Origin: a virus
IMG/VR virus record: IMGVR_UViG_3300025897_000084
Location: 1 to 24,682 of that record
Length of the DNA stretch: 24,682 nt
Strand: one strand, 5' to 3'
In this document: piece after piece, positions 12,476-21,196 of the stretch
Layout: each line of letters begins with the position of its first letter
How positions within the stretch are numbered: position 1 is the first letter of the stretch
Notes under the pieces: generated by a model
What the model was told of the DNA's origin: nothing
What the model saw: the letters and a program-made list of their open reading frames with translations, nothing else
The model's database searches: none
Translations under genes and position numbers: made by a program

Positions 12476-14684
12476 TCTGTATACCACCGTCGAGGGGCAT
12501 ATCCCCAAGGCTGTCGTATCCAATAAGAACCGCGCTAAGACGTGGTACTACGGATATAACGAGAAGTACGATATGGTCGTCATCTCCAAGTCGGGGCAGA
12601 TAGGCGACGTCATCAATATCAACGGGCTGTATATCGCGCTTCCTCCCGCCCCCAAAGACCTACCTGAGGGCAAGGACCGGTGGGTGCGCGAGGAACTGCC
12701 TAAGGCCCTGAGCCGCATACAGAGCATATTCCAGTGGAACGATATGCACAATACGTTCAAGGCCAACTGGGTGGACTATATCGAGGCGGAGTTCGACCGC
12801 CGCGAGGACGGCCACTGGTTCTTGAATAACGGCAAGCCGACATATATGACCGGCGCCCACTATATGTATTTGCAGTGGACGAGTATCGATGTGGGCTACC
12901 CCGACTTCCGCGAGGCCAATAGGATTTTCTTTATCTTCTGGGAGGCGTGCCGCGCCGACTCCCGCAGCTTCGGTATGGCGTACCTCAAGATTCGCCGCTC
13001 GGGGTTCTCCTTCATGGGTTCTTCGGAGTGCGTAAATACGGGCACGCTGGCTAAAGACTCACGCGTTGGGATACTCTCGAAGACGGGCTCGGATGCAAAG
13101 AAGATGTTCACCGATAAGGTGGTACCTATCGCCAACCGACTTCCGTTTTTCTTCAAGCCTATACAGGACGGTATGGACAAGCCTAAGACGGAGCTGGCTT
13201 TCCGTGTTCCGGCGTCTAAGATTACTAAGAAGAATATGTACGATATCGAGGCGGAAGAGATTCTCGGCCTCGACACAACCATAGACTGGAAGAATACCGA
13301 CGACAACTCCTACGACGGAGAGAAACTCCTCCTACTGGTCCATGACGAGAGCGGGAAGTGGATAAAGCCCAACAACATCCTCAACAACTGGAGGGTAACC
13401 AAGACGTGCCTGCGCTTGGGAAGTAAGATTATCGGCAAGTGCCTCATGGGTTCTACGTCCAACGCGCTTGCCAAGGGTGGCTCCAACTTCAAGAAGCTGT
13501 ACGAGGATTCCGACCCCGCTACGCGCAATGCCAACGGCCAGACCAAGAGCGGCATGTATTCCCTGTTCATCCCTATGGAGTACAATATGGAGGGCTTCAT
13601 AGACCAGTACGGCCACCCCGTCTTTTATGCCCCGGAGAAGCCCGTCAAGGGCGTCGATGGCGAGATGATTAAGGGCGGCGCTATCGACTACTGGGAGGCG
13701 GAGGTAGAGAGCATGAAGAGCGACCCCGATGCGCTCAACGAGTTCTACCGACAGTTCCCACGTACTGAGTCGCATGCGTTTAGGGACGAAAGCAAGCAGA
13801 GCCTCTTCAACCTCACCAAAATCTACCAGCAGATAGACTACGCCGATAGCTTGGTCAAGGAGCACTACCTCACGCGCGGGTCTTTCAGTTGGGAAAACGG
13901 CATTAAAGATTCGCGTGTCATCTTTAGACCTGACAAGCGCGGTCGCTTTAATATCTCTTGGTTCCCAAAGGCGGGGCTACAGAACCGGTGGTTGGAAAAG
14001 CGCGGCATCAAGTTCCCCGGCAATGAGCACCTTGGTTCTTTTGGATGTGACTCCTACGATATTAGCGGCACTGTTGGTGGCGGTGGTTCTAACGGCGCTT
14101 TGCACGGAATGACCAAGTTCCATATGGACGACGCCCCCACCAACCAGTTCTTCTTGGAGTATGTCGCTAGGCCACAGACGGCAGAGATATTTTTCGAGGA
14201 GGTGCTCATGGCGTGCGTCTTCTACGGTATGCCCATCCTTATCGAGAACAATAAACCGCGCCTACTCTACCACTTCAAGAACCGTGGGTACCGGGGCTTC
14301 TGCATGAACCGCCCGGACAAGCACCTCAACAAGCTCTCTAAGACGGAGCGCGAGCTGGGCGGGATACCCAACAGTAGCGAGGACGTTAAGCAGGCCCATG
14401 CCGCAGCTATAGAGAGCTACATAGAGAAGCATGTGGGCATAGATATGGACGGCACCTTCCGCGAAAACGGGGAGATAGGGGAGATGCCTTTCGTGCGTAC
14501 TCTCGAGGACTGGGCCCGGTTTGATATTAGCAATAGGACTGCTTTCGACGCTACTATCAGCAGTGGCCTCGCCGTTATGGCCAACCAAAAGCACCTGTAT
14601 ATGCCTGAACAAAAGAAGAGTTCAATAAGCATTACCTTGCCTAGGTATACCAATAAGGGTTTTAGGAGCGAGCTCAAGAGATAA
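12453..14684 (+). CDS. terL: Terminase large subunit (packaging ATPase-nuclease)
   Basis: A 743-residue DNA-packaging motor. The ATPase domain has an atypical P-loop region KIRRSGFSFMGSSE (about residues 179-192), a Walker B LLLLVHDESG (292-301), a coupling motif GSTSN (333-337) and the family-typical EFYRQFPRTESHAF (430-443). The nuclease domain begins near FGCDSYDISG (530-539), with D533 a likely metal ligand, and continues through PILIENN (594-600). Length, P-loop and the N-terminal TTVEGHIPKAVVSN block match crAss-like terminases as I recall them. TTG 12453 is the first ordinary start in frame; the frame is open upstream to 12396 without ATG, GTG or TTG, so the N-terminus is slightly uncertain. 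The stop is followed immediately by the portal ATG. Confidence 0.93.
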   Translation: MQSEGLGSLYTTVEGHIPKAVVSNKNRAKTWYYGYNEKYDMVVISKSGQIGDVININGLYIALPPAPKDLPEGKDRWVREELPKALSRIQSIFQWNDMHNTFKANWVDYIEAEFDRREDGHWFLNNGKPTYMTGAHYMYLQWTSIDVGYPDFREANRIFFIFWEACRADSRSFGMAYLKIRRSGFSFMGSSECVNTGTLAKDSRVGILSKTGSDAKKMFTDKVVPIANRLPFFFKPIQDGMDKPKTELAFRVPASKITKKNMYDIEAEEILGLDTTIDWKNTDDNSYDGEKLLLLVHDESGKWIKPNNILNNWRVTKTCLRLGSKIIGKCLMGSTSNALAKGGSNFKKLYEDSDPATRNANGQTKSGMYSLFIPMEYNMEGFIDQYGHPVFYAPEKPVKGVDGEMIKGGAIDYWEAEVESMKSDPDALNEFYRQFPRTESHAFRDESKQSLFNLTKIYQQIDYADSLVKEHYLTRGSFSWENGIKDSRVIFRPDKRGRFNISWFPKAGLQNRWLEKRGIKFPGNEHLGSFGCDSYDISGTVGGGGSNGALHGMTKFHMDDAPTNQFFLEYVARPQTAEIFFEEVLMACVFYGMPILIENNKPRLLYHFKNRGYRGFCMNRPDKHLNKLSKTERELGGIPNSSEDVKQAHAAAIESYIEKHVGIDMDGTFRENGEIGEMPFVRTLEDWARFDISNRTAFDATISSGLAVMANQKHLYMPEQKKSSISITLPRYTNKGFRSELKR

Positions 14685-17120
14685 ATGAAGGATGTCAAAA
14701 TCAACATCTCTACCGCAGGGTTTCCGAGTCAGTTCGTTTCTGACGCCGAGAAAGCCACGGATGAGTATGGCCTAATGATTGGTCAGGCCATTCAATACGA
14801 GTGGTTTAAGAAGGATGGCAACCAGTGCCGCTTCTACAACCAGTGGCGCGAGTTCAACCGCCTGCGCCTCTATGCCCGTGGCGAGCAAAGCATAGCCAAG
14901 TATAAGAACGAGCTCGCTATCGACGGCGACCTCTCTTACCTCAATCTGGACTGGACGCCGGTTCCTATCCTCCCTAAGTTCGTGGATATCGTAGTCAACG
15001 GTATGTCCGAGCGCGTCTTCAAGGTCAAGGCGTATGCCCAAGACGCCCTTTCGCAGGCCAAGCGAAGCAAGTATCAGGATATGATTGAGGGGCAGATGGT
15101 GGCCAAGCCCGTTCTGGAGGTGATAAAAGAAAAGACAGGCGTAGACCCATTTACTGTAAACCCTGAGGAGCTACCTAATAACGACGAGGAGCTCAAGGTC
15201 TATATGCAGCTCAACTACAAGCCTGCTATCGAGATTGCTGAGGAGGAGGCTATCAACACCATCCTTGAGGAAAACCACTATACCGACCTGCGTAAGCGCA
15301 TGGACTACGACCTAACGGTATTGGGTGTCAGCGTCGCCAAGCACGAGTTCTTGCCCGGCGCGGGAGTACAGGTGTCGTATGTAGACCCCGCCAATGTGGT
15401 GTACAGCTATACCGAGGACCCATACTTCAAGGACTGCTTCTACTGGGGCGAGATTAAGACGCTCCCCATCACGGAGCTCATGAAGATTGACCCGAGTCTC
15501 ACCAACGAGGACTTGGAGGAGATTAGTAAGTACAGCCAGAGCTGGTACGACTACTACAACGTAGCTCAGTTCTACGAGAACGACATCTTCTACCGCGATA
15601 CGGCTACGTTGATGTACTTCAACTATAAGACGACCAAGAAGATTGTCTATAAGAAGAAGATTCTCGAGGGCGATGGAGCCCGCGTAATAGAAAAGGACGA
15701 CCAGTTCAACCCTCCCGAAGAGATGATGGAGGAGGGCAACTACGAGAAGGTCGAGAAGACCATCGACGTATGGTACGACGGCATCATGGTTATGGGCACC
15801 AATATTCTGCTCAAGTGGGAGATAGCGGAGAATATGGTGCGCCCCAAGTCGGCCAGCCAGCATGCGCTGCCCAACTATGTGGCTACGGCACCACGGATGT
15901 ATAAGGGCGTCATCGAGTCGCTTACGCGGCGCATGATTCCTTTCGCCGACCTCATCCAGATTACGCACCTCAAGCTCCAGCAGGTCATCTCCCGCACCGT
16001 TCCCGACGGCGTATACATCGATGCCGACGGACTCAACGAGGTCGACCTCGGTACCGGCAACGCCTACAGCCCGGAGGACGCCCTGCGCCTATACTTCCAA
16101 ACCGGTAGTGTGGTGGGGCGGTCGTACACCCAAGACGGGGAGTACAACCAAGGCAAGGTGCCTATCCAAGAGCTCAATAGCAACAGCGGGGCGGCTAAGA
16201 CGCAGATGCTCATCGGCAATATGAATCACTACTTGCAGATGATTCGTGACGTTACGGGCCTCAACGAAGCCCGCGACGGAAGTACGCCCGACCCACACAG
16301 CTTGGTGGGCTTGCAGAAGCTGGCTGCCGCCAATAGCAATACGGCTACGCGCCACGTCCTCGACGGGAGCCTCTTTATGTTCCGGTCTCTGGCCGAGGCC
16401 CTCACCTACCGCGTCAGCGACATCCTCGAGTACGCCGATTTCAAAGACGAGTTCGTCAACCAGATTGGTAAGTACAACGTCAGTATCCTCAGGGAAATTA
16501 ACGAGCTCTATATCTACGACTTCGGAGTATTTATTGAAGTTAGCCCCGACGAGGAGGAGCGAGCCCAACTCGAGGCCAATATCCAAATGGCTTTGAGCAA
16601 GGGCGGTATCGACCTCGAGGACGCTATCGATATCCGCGAGATTAAAAACCTCAAGCTCGCCAACCAACTGCTCAAGATTAAGCGTATCGCCAAGCAGGAG
16701 GAGGAGCGCACGTTCCAGCTTCAGCAGCAGCAGATGCAGGCGCAGAACAATATGCAGTCCCAGCAGGTGGCCGCACAGACGGCTATGCAGAAGATTCAGG
16801 CGGAGGCGCAGAGCAAGATGCAGGTCAAGCAGGCGGAAATTTCTTTTGAGATTGAGAAGATGCGTGCCGAGGCTCAGGCCAAGGCCCAGCTCATGGACCT
16901 CGAGTTTAAGTACAATATGCAGCTCCACGGTATGCAGGAGCAGCAGCTACAGAAGCGTGAGGACAGCCGTGAGGACGCCAAGTCCAAGCGCATCAGTCAA
17001 CAAAATACCGAGCAGAGCAAGCTTATCGACCAACGGAAGAATAACTTGCCGCCTATGAATTTCGAGTCCAACGAGGACAGCCTCGATGGCTTCGACCTTG
17101 CTGAGTTCAGCCCACGATAA
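14685..17120 (+). CDS. Portal protein
   Basis: An 811-residue protein placed between terminase and scaffold, where the portal ring subunit belongs. Features: RLYARGEQS (61-69), SYLNLDWTPVPILPKFVDIV (84-103) and VNGMSER, an acidic stalk-like region, KMRYxx-type helices further on with LKLQQVISR, DVTGLNEARDGSTPDPHS and LVGLQKLAAANSNTATRHVL, typical of the crown/clip helices in large portals. Residues about 668-770 are a Gln/Ala/Lys-rich coiled coil (QLQQQQMQAQNNMQSQQ), seen in crAss-like portals and possibly lining the capsid interior. The start is immediately adjacent to the terminase stop. Family by position, length and motif recall. Confidence 0.87.
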   Translation: MKDVKINISTAGFPSQFVSDAEKATDEYGLMIGQAIQYEWFKKDGNQCRFYNQWREFNRLRLYARGEQSIAKYKNELAIDGDLSYLNLDWTPVPILPKFVDIVVNGMSERVFKVKAYAQDALSQAKRSKYQDMIEGQMVAKPVLEVIKEKTGVDPFTVNPEELPNNDEELKVYMQLNYKPAIEIAEEEAINTILEENHYTDLRKRMDYDLTVLGVSVAKHEFLPGAGVQVSYVDPANVVYSYTEDPYFKDCFYWGEIKTLPITELMKIDPSLTNEDLEEISKYSQSWYDYYNVAQFYENDIFYRDTATLMYFNYKTTKKIVYKKKILEGDGARVIEKDDQFNPPEEMMEEGNYEKVEKTIDVWYDGIMVMGTNILLKWEIAENMVRPKSASQHALPNYVATAPRMYKGVIESLTRRMIPFADLIQITHLKLQQVISRTVPDGVYIDADGLNEVDLGTGNAYSPEDALRLYFQTGSVVGRSYTQDGEYNQGKVPIQELNSNSGAAKTQMLIGNMNHYLQMIRDVTGLNEARDGSTPDPHSLVGLQKLAAANSNTATRHVLDGSLFMFRSLAEALTYRVSDILEYADFKDEFVNQIGKYNVSILREINELYIYDFGVFIEVSPDEEERAQLEANIQMALSKGGIDLEDAIDIREIKNLKLANQLLKIKRIAKQEEERTFQLQQQQMQAQNNMQSQQVAAQTAMQKIQAEAQSKMQVKQAEISFEIEKMRAEAQAKAQLMDLEFKYNMQLHGMQEQQLQKREDSREDAKSKRISQQNTEQSKLIDQRKNNLPPMNFESNEDSLDGFDLAEFSPR

Positions 17121-17131
17121 ACTATATATAA

Positions 17132-18199
17132 ATGGAAATTAAAGTAAGAGAGGTATCCGCAGAGACTAAGTCCACGCAGCAGATTGAACAGGAGCTGCTT
17201 GACAAGCATGAGGCGGAGGTGAATGGAGAGGCCCCCGCCCCGGAGGAGACTACGGTCGAAGAGCCTACCGGGCTTTCCGAGGATGACGTGCGGTCGTTCT
17301 TGAGCGAGCGTTACGGTCGGGAGATTAACTCTTTGGATGAGCTGGCTGAGGCCCGCTCCGAGGCGCCCGAGCTGCCCGAAGATGTAGCGGCGTACTACAA
17401 GTACAAGCAAGAGACCGGTCGCGGTCTGGACGACTTCATGAAGGTGAACCGCAACCTTGACGAAGCCGATGGCGATGGGTTGCTAAAAGAATACCTCCTG
17501 ATTACTGAAGACGGCCTCGATTCTGAGGACGTGGACATGATGATGGAGGAGTATAGTTTTGATGAAGACCTCGATGACGAGGCCGAAATTAAAAAGGCTA
17601 AATTAGCCAAGAAGAAAGCTGTTGCTAAAGCGCGGAAGTTCTTCGAAGAGCAGAAGGAGAAATACCAAGCCCCTCTTGAGTCAAGGGGTGCCGGGTCTCT
17701 GGAAGACTCCGAAGAATACCAATCGTATAAGCAATACGTGGAGCAGGCAAAGACGTACCAAGAGGAGCAGAAGCGCAGGAAGGAGTGGTTCGATGAAAAG
17801 ACTGGAGAGGTGTTCAGTGAACAGTTCAAAGGCTTTGAGTTCAACCTTAACGACAAGTCCTACGTGTATTCTCCCGGTGACCGTGGTGAATTGAAGAAGT
17901 TGCAACAGACCCCCGAGGCTTGGTTAAACAAGTATCTGGACGAAAGCGGCTTAGTCAAGGACGCCAAGGGATACCATAAGTCTTTGGCTGTGGCGATGAA
18001 CCCCGAGAAGTTCGCCCAGTTCTTTTACGAGCAGGGCAAAGCCGAAGCGGTGGACGACGTTATGCGCAAGACAAAAAACATCAACATGTCTGAACGCAGC
18101 ACGCCGCAAGCCGTATCGAAGGGGGAATTCAAAGTCCGAGCCGTCACGCCCAGTTCGGGTAGGGGGCTCAAAATTCGTAGTCCAAGAAACAAATCTTAA
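17132..18199 (+). CDS. Capsid scaffold-like protein
   Basis: A 355-residue, strongly charged and mostly helical protein directly before the capsid gene. The N-terminal 60 residues are acidic and disordered (EVNGEAPAPEETTVEEP); then come SEDDVRSFLSERYGREI, DVAAYYKYKQETGRGLDDFM, a very acidic stretch (DSEDVDMMMEEYSFDEDLDD), a Lys-rich helix (KKAKLAKKKAVAKARKFFEE) and a basic C-terminus (GRGLKIRSPRNKS). Scaffolds have this profile and a basic capsid-binding tail. There is no protease motif. The leader is A/T-rich (taaactatatataa) without a Shine-Dalgarno. Confidence 0.72.
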   Translation: MEIKVREVSAETKSTQQIEQELLDKHEAEVNGEAPAPEETTVEEPTGLSEDDVRSFLSERYGREINSLDELAEARSEAPELPEDVAAYYKYKQETGRGLDDFMKVNRNLDEADGDGLLKEYLLITEDGLDSEDVDMMMEEYSFDEDLDDEAEIKKAKLAKKKAVAKARKFFEEQKEKYQAPLESRGAGSLEDSEEYQSYKQYVEQAKTYQEEQKRRKEWFDEKTGEVFSEQFKGFEFNLNDKSYVYSPGDRGELKKLQQTPEAWLNKYLDESGLVKDAKGYHKSLAVAMNPEKFAQFFYEQGKAEAVDDVMRKTKNINMSERSTPQAVSKGEFKVRAVTPSSGRGLKIRSPRNKS

Positions 18200-18205
18200 G
18201 AAAAC

Positions 18206-19666
18206 ATGGCAGGCTCAGTGCAAGCAAACCCGGGGTTTCAACTCCAACCTAGTTCCGAACAGGTTCCCCTGCAAACGAACTACATCACCAACTTCGACTT
18301 CCTCAACCAGTATCTCCCTGATACTTACGAGAAGGAGTTCGAGCGTTACGGCAACCGTACCGTCTCATCGTTCCTACGTATGGTAGGTGCTGAGATGCCG
18401 TCCAACTCTGACCTCATCAAGTGGGCTGAGCAAGGGCGTCTCCACACCAAGTATACGGACGTGGGTACGGCGGATGCTCTTGGCGCCAATACGGCTACGT
18501 TCCAAGTCAACGACAACCTTGCTCCCACGGGCTCTACAGGAACGTACAACACCATCGCTATCCGCGTCGGTCAAACCGTTATGATTGACCAGAACACTGG
18601 TGTTGGCAGTAACAAGGCCATCGTAATTGATGTAGACACGACCGCAAATACCTTTGAGGTTGCGTTCTACGAGGCCACAGGTCTTGTTGCCGCAGGTACA
18701 GGAGCAGGTAACTCCGACGTTACCGTCTTCATCTACGGTTCTGAATTCGCCAAGGGCGGCGCTGGCATGTCCGGCTCTCTTGAGGCTGAAGACATCCTGT
18801 TTGAGTGCAGCCCAATTATCCTCAAGGATAGGTATGCCGTCAATGGCTCCGACATGGCGCAGATTGGATGGATTGAAGTGACCACCGAGAACGGTGCGAG
18901 CGGATACTTGTGGTACTTGAAGTCTGAGCACGAAACCCGTCTCCGCTTCGACGACTACCTCGAGACCGCGATGCTGGAGGCTGTTCCTGCCGAGGCGGGC
19001 TCAGGTGCCTCTACCGCTACTGCCACTGGCGCTAATTACGACGGTGGTGCTGTCGGGCAAAAGGGCTCTGACGGTATCTTCTATACCCTTCAAACCCGTG
19101 GTAACGTCTGGTCCGGTGGTATCCCTGCCGCTCTGGCTGACTTCGATTCCATCATCTCTCGCTTGGATAAGCAGGGCGCGATTGAGGAGAACGTCATCTT
19201 TGTCAACCGCGACTTCGGGTTCTCTATCGACGACATGCTGGCTGCTCAGAACAGCTACGGTGCCGGCGGTACGAGCTACGGTCTCTTCGACAACGACGAG
19301 CAGATGGCGCTCAACCTTGGCTTCACCGGCTTCCGCCGTGGTTACGACTTCTACAAGTCTGACTGGAAGTACTTGAACGACCCAACCATGCGCGGTGGTC
19401 TCGCCTCTGGCGGCATCAACGGCATGATGGTTCCCGCTGGAAGTACCACGGTTTACGACCAAGTGCTCGGTAAGAACGCCAAGCGTCCGTTCCTCCACGT
19501 CCGCTACCGCGCCTCAGAGACTGAGGACCGCCGGTATAAGACTTGGATTACAGGTTCTGCTGGCGGCGCTGCCACCAACGACATCGACGCGATGGAGGTC
19601 AACTTCCTCTCTGAGCGTGCCGTATGCACGATGGGAGCGAACAACTTCTTCTTGTTTGAAGACTAA
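18206..19666 (+). CDS. Major capsid protein
   Basis: A 486-residue protein after the scaffold and before a strong hairpin. N-terminal landmarks: YITNFDFLNQYLPDTYEKEF, RYGNRTVSSFLRMVGAEM and SDLIKWAEQGRLH, the block by which I recognise capsid proteins of crAss-like phages (HK97 fold). It continues with a Gly/Thr-rich inserted beta region at about residues 85-180, ILKDRYAVNGSDMAQIGWIE, and a C-terminal RRYKTWITGSAG...MEVNFLSERAVCTMGANNFF. No N-terminal cleavage site is evident. The A-rich leader aagaaaac precedes ATG. Likely the most highly expressed gene of the window. Confidence 0.9.
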   Translation: MAGSVQANPGFQLQPSSEQVPLQTNYITNFDFLNQYLPDTYEKEFERYGNRTVSSFLRMVGAEMPSNSDLIKWAEQGRLHTKYTDVGTADALGANTATFQVNDNLAPTGSTGTYNTIAIRVGQTVMIDQNTGVGSNKAIVIDVDTTANTFEVAFYEATGLVAAGTGAGNSDVTVFIYGSEFAKGGAGMSGSLEAEDILFECSPIILKDRYAVNGSDMAQIGWIEVTTENGASGYLWYLKSEHETRLRFDDYLETAMLEAVPAEAGSGASTATATGANYDGGAVGQKGSDGIFYTLQTRGNVWSGGIPAALADFDSIISRLDKQGAIEENVIFVNRDFGFSIDDMLAAQNSYGAGGTSYGLFDNDEQMALNLGFTGFRRGYDFYKSDWKYLNDPTMRGGLASGGINGMMVPAGSTTVYDQVLGKNAKRPFLHVRYRASETEDRRYKTWITGSAGGAATNDIDAMEVNFLSERAVCTMGANNFFLFED

Positions 19667-19675
19667 TTGCTAATC

Positions 19676-19709
19676 GGATAGGGGGGCGCGTTGGGCGCCC
19701 CCTATATCC
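19676..19709 (+). terminator. Very strong hairpin after the major capsid gene
   Basis: Stem GGGGGCGC (19682-19689) pairs with GCGCCCCC (19695-19702) around a 5-base loop. Below it G19681-T19703 can wobble, A19704 bulges, and GGATA (19676-19680) pairs with TATCC (19705-19709). There is no T-run after it (accccttaaa follows), so it is either a T-poor terminator or an attenuator/RNA-stability element at the end of the capsid message. Confidence 0.7.
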
Positions 19710-19729
19710 ACCCCTTAAATAAAACTAGA

Positions 19730-20461
19730 ATGGAAAACAAAACGTACCGCTTAACGCGGAAGGCCACTCCGTTGGCGTTCATGATTCCCGGTCGCGGGGC
19801 AGCCAACAAACCCCTCCTGTATTGGGATGATAGCAAGGGCGAGAATCGCCCCCTCCGTTATGCCCGAAATCAAAAGAGTCCTTTCGAGGATGAGCAGGAC
19901 GGCAACGCCATTGTAGAGCCCATTGTTTTTGAAGATGGATTTTTGCATGTTCCAAAATCAAACCCTGTGCTCCAGCAGTTCCTTCATTACCACCCCATGA
20001 ACGGGGTCAAGTATGAGGAAGTCAACGAGGAGCGCGATGCTGGCGCTGAGGTTGAACAGATTAACCTTGAGGTCGACGCCCTTGTCGAGTGCAAGAACAT
20101 GAGTATCGAAGCTCTGGAGCACGTCTCTCGCATCCTCCTTGGCATCGACCCCTCTCGGCTTACCACCTCGGAGTTGCGTCGCGATATGCTCATCTATGTG
20201 CGCCGCGACCCACACACCTTTATGCGCGTAGTCAACGACCCGGACTTGAAGTTGCAGTCTAAGATTCAAAGGTTCTTCGACGACAAGCTCTTGTCTTTCC
20301 GCCGCAACAAGACCGAGATTTGGTTCAACGGCCCTGAGAACAAGAAGAAGCTGGTCACCGTTCCGTTCGGCGAAGACCCTGTGGCTTTGGCCACCAGCTA
20401 CCTCCTCAGCGACGAGGGCCTCGACCACCTCCGGGCTCTCGATGTTTTAATCGAGGCTTAG
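19730..20461 (+). CDS. Conserved head-region protein after the capsid gene
   Basis: A 243-residue protein. ATG 19730 is chosen over an in-frame TTG inside the hairpin (19691); it has the A-rich leader taaataaaactaga. Motifs: TYRLTRKATPLAFMIPGRG (4-22), PLRYARNQKSPFEDEQDGNA (44-63), VEPIVFEDGFLHVPKSNPVL (64-83), LQQFLHYHPMNG, and two helical regions (SIEALEHVSRILLGID, SELRRDMLIYVRRDP). The PFEDEQDGNAI block is one I recognise in proteins that follow the capsid gene in Bacteroidota phages; likely a head-completion or capsid auxiliary protein, but no fold can be named. Ends in TAG. Confidence 0.75.
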   Translation: MENKTYRLTRKATPLAFMIPGRGAANKPLLYWDDSKGENRPLRYARNQKSPFEDEQDGNAIVEPIVFEDGFLHVPKSNPVLQQFLHYHPMNGVKYEEVNEERDAGAEVEQINLEVDALVECKNMSIEALEHVSRILLGIDPSRLTTSELRRDMLIYVRRDPHTFMRVVNDPDLKLQSKIQRFFDDKLLSFRRNKTEIWFNGPENKKKLVTVPFGEDPVALATSYLLSDEGLDHLRALDVLIEA

Positions 20462-20474
20462 TATCTTCACACGC

Positions 20475-20834
20475 ATGATGAACTTTTTGACAATACGCGT
20501 TGACTCTCCCCTAAGTGGGGAGCCCTACAACGTGTACATTCCGGCGAGGGCGGTTGGAGCGTTTGAATACAACCGAGACTCGTCTAATTTTTTCATTGGC
20601 GGCCTGTCAGTTTGTAATCCGGCAGATAGTTTTAACCCCGATTCGAGGTTTTTTATAAAGATTCCTGACGCATACCCATCTCGACCTTCAGTCCTGCAAA
20701 CTACGAGCTGGCTAAACAAGCTTTTTACGGCAGCTAACAACCCCGGCGCACCAATGTACGGTCAGCCAATTCCTTTCGATTTTCCTATCGAGGCCGTGAC
20801 GCGTATTGATAACAACGTAAGCCCACCAAAATGA
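20475..20834 (+). CDS. Beta-rich protein of unknown function, head/neck region
   Basis: A 119-residue protein with two adjacent ATG codons (20475, 20478). Strands FLTIRVDSPLSGEPYNVYIP and AVGAFEYNR lead into NFFIGGLSV; a helix TTSWLNKLFTAANN follows near residues 75-90, then a Pro-rich end. The general order (strands, aromatic loop, one WLxxLF/WLQEQI helix, Pro-rich tail) matches the next protein, so the two may be distant paralogues. ATGA overlap links them. Possibly capsid decoration or neck components. Confidence 0.55.
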   Translation: MMNFLTIRVDSPLSGEPYNVYIPARAVGAFEYNRDSSNFFIGGLSVCNPADSFNPDSRFFIKIPDAYPSRPSVLQTTSWLNKLFTAANNPGAPMYGQPIPFDFPIEAVTRIDNNVSPPK

Positions 20835-21193
20835 ATCCTGAGCTGAAATTTTTACGCCTTGACTACTGGGGCGGTCACGTGAGTTGGGACGGCACCGACG
20901 GGCCGTATTCGCCATGCTTGTTGCTCAACATCACAGACGTGCTTTCCGTTGAATCGAACATCACTACAGATGGGGTATATGTGTTTTTCAGGCAGGGTAC
21001 CCCGTCCTTGACGAAGGGTCGCCAGTACCTCAACGTGCCCTTAGTTGGGCCCCAAACTGATAACAACGTCACGCTGTGGCTACAAGAGCAGATTCGGAAC
21101 GCATACGAAAGTGATTCCGCCATTTATTACCCCCCTTCGCAACCCCCGGTTTTGTTTAATACTGACTTTTCGGGTTACATTAACGCAGGTTAA
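20831..21193 (+). CDS. Beta-rich protein of unknown function, head/neck region
   Basis: A 120-residue protein starting at an ATGA overlap. N-terminal strands FLRLDYWGGHVSWDGTDG and CLLLNITDVLSVESN, then GVYVFFRQG, RQYLNVPLVG, a helix NVTLWLQEQIRNAYESDS and a Pro-rich YYPPSQPPV. Layout parallels its neighbour at 20475. No family recognised. The block between capsid and neck genes usually holds decoration and head-completion proteins, which is the basis for the tentative role. Confidence 0.55.
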   Translation: MNPELKFLRLDYWGGHVSWDGTDGPYSPCLLLNITDVLSVESNITTDGVYVFFRQGTPSLTKGRQYLNVPLVGPQTDNNVTLWLQEQIRNAYESDSAIYYPPSQPPVLFNTDFSGYINAG

Positions 21194-21196
21194 GAC

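Noticed and set aside
16089-16928. A 279-residue Leu/His-rich open frame on the minus strand in the portal gene
   Set aside because: Leu-rich composition is what the reverse of the Gln/Glu/Lys-rich coiled-coil portal sequence gives; the + strand portal is strongly supported.
19691-19729. Longer start (TTG) for the gene at 19730
   Set aside because: It would begin inside the strong hairpin; ATG 19730 has the A-rich leader seen before the other well-spaced genes.
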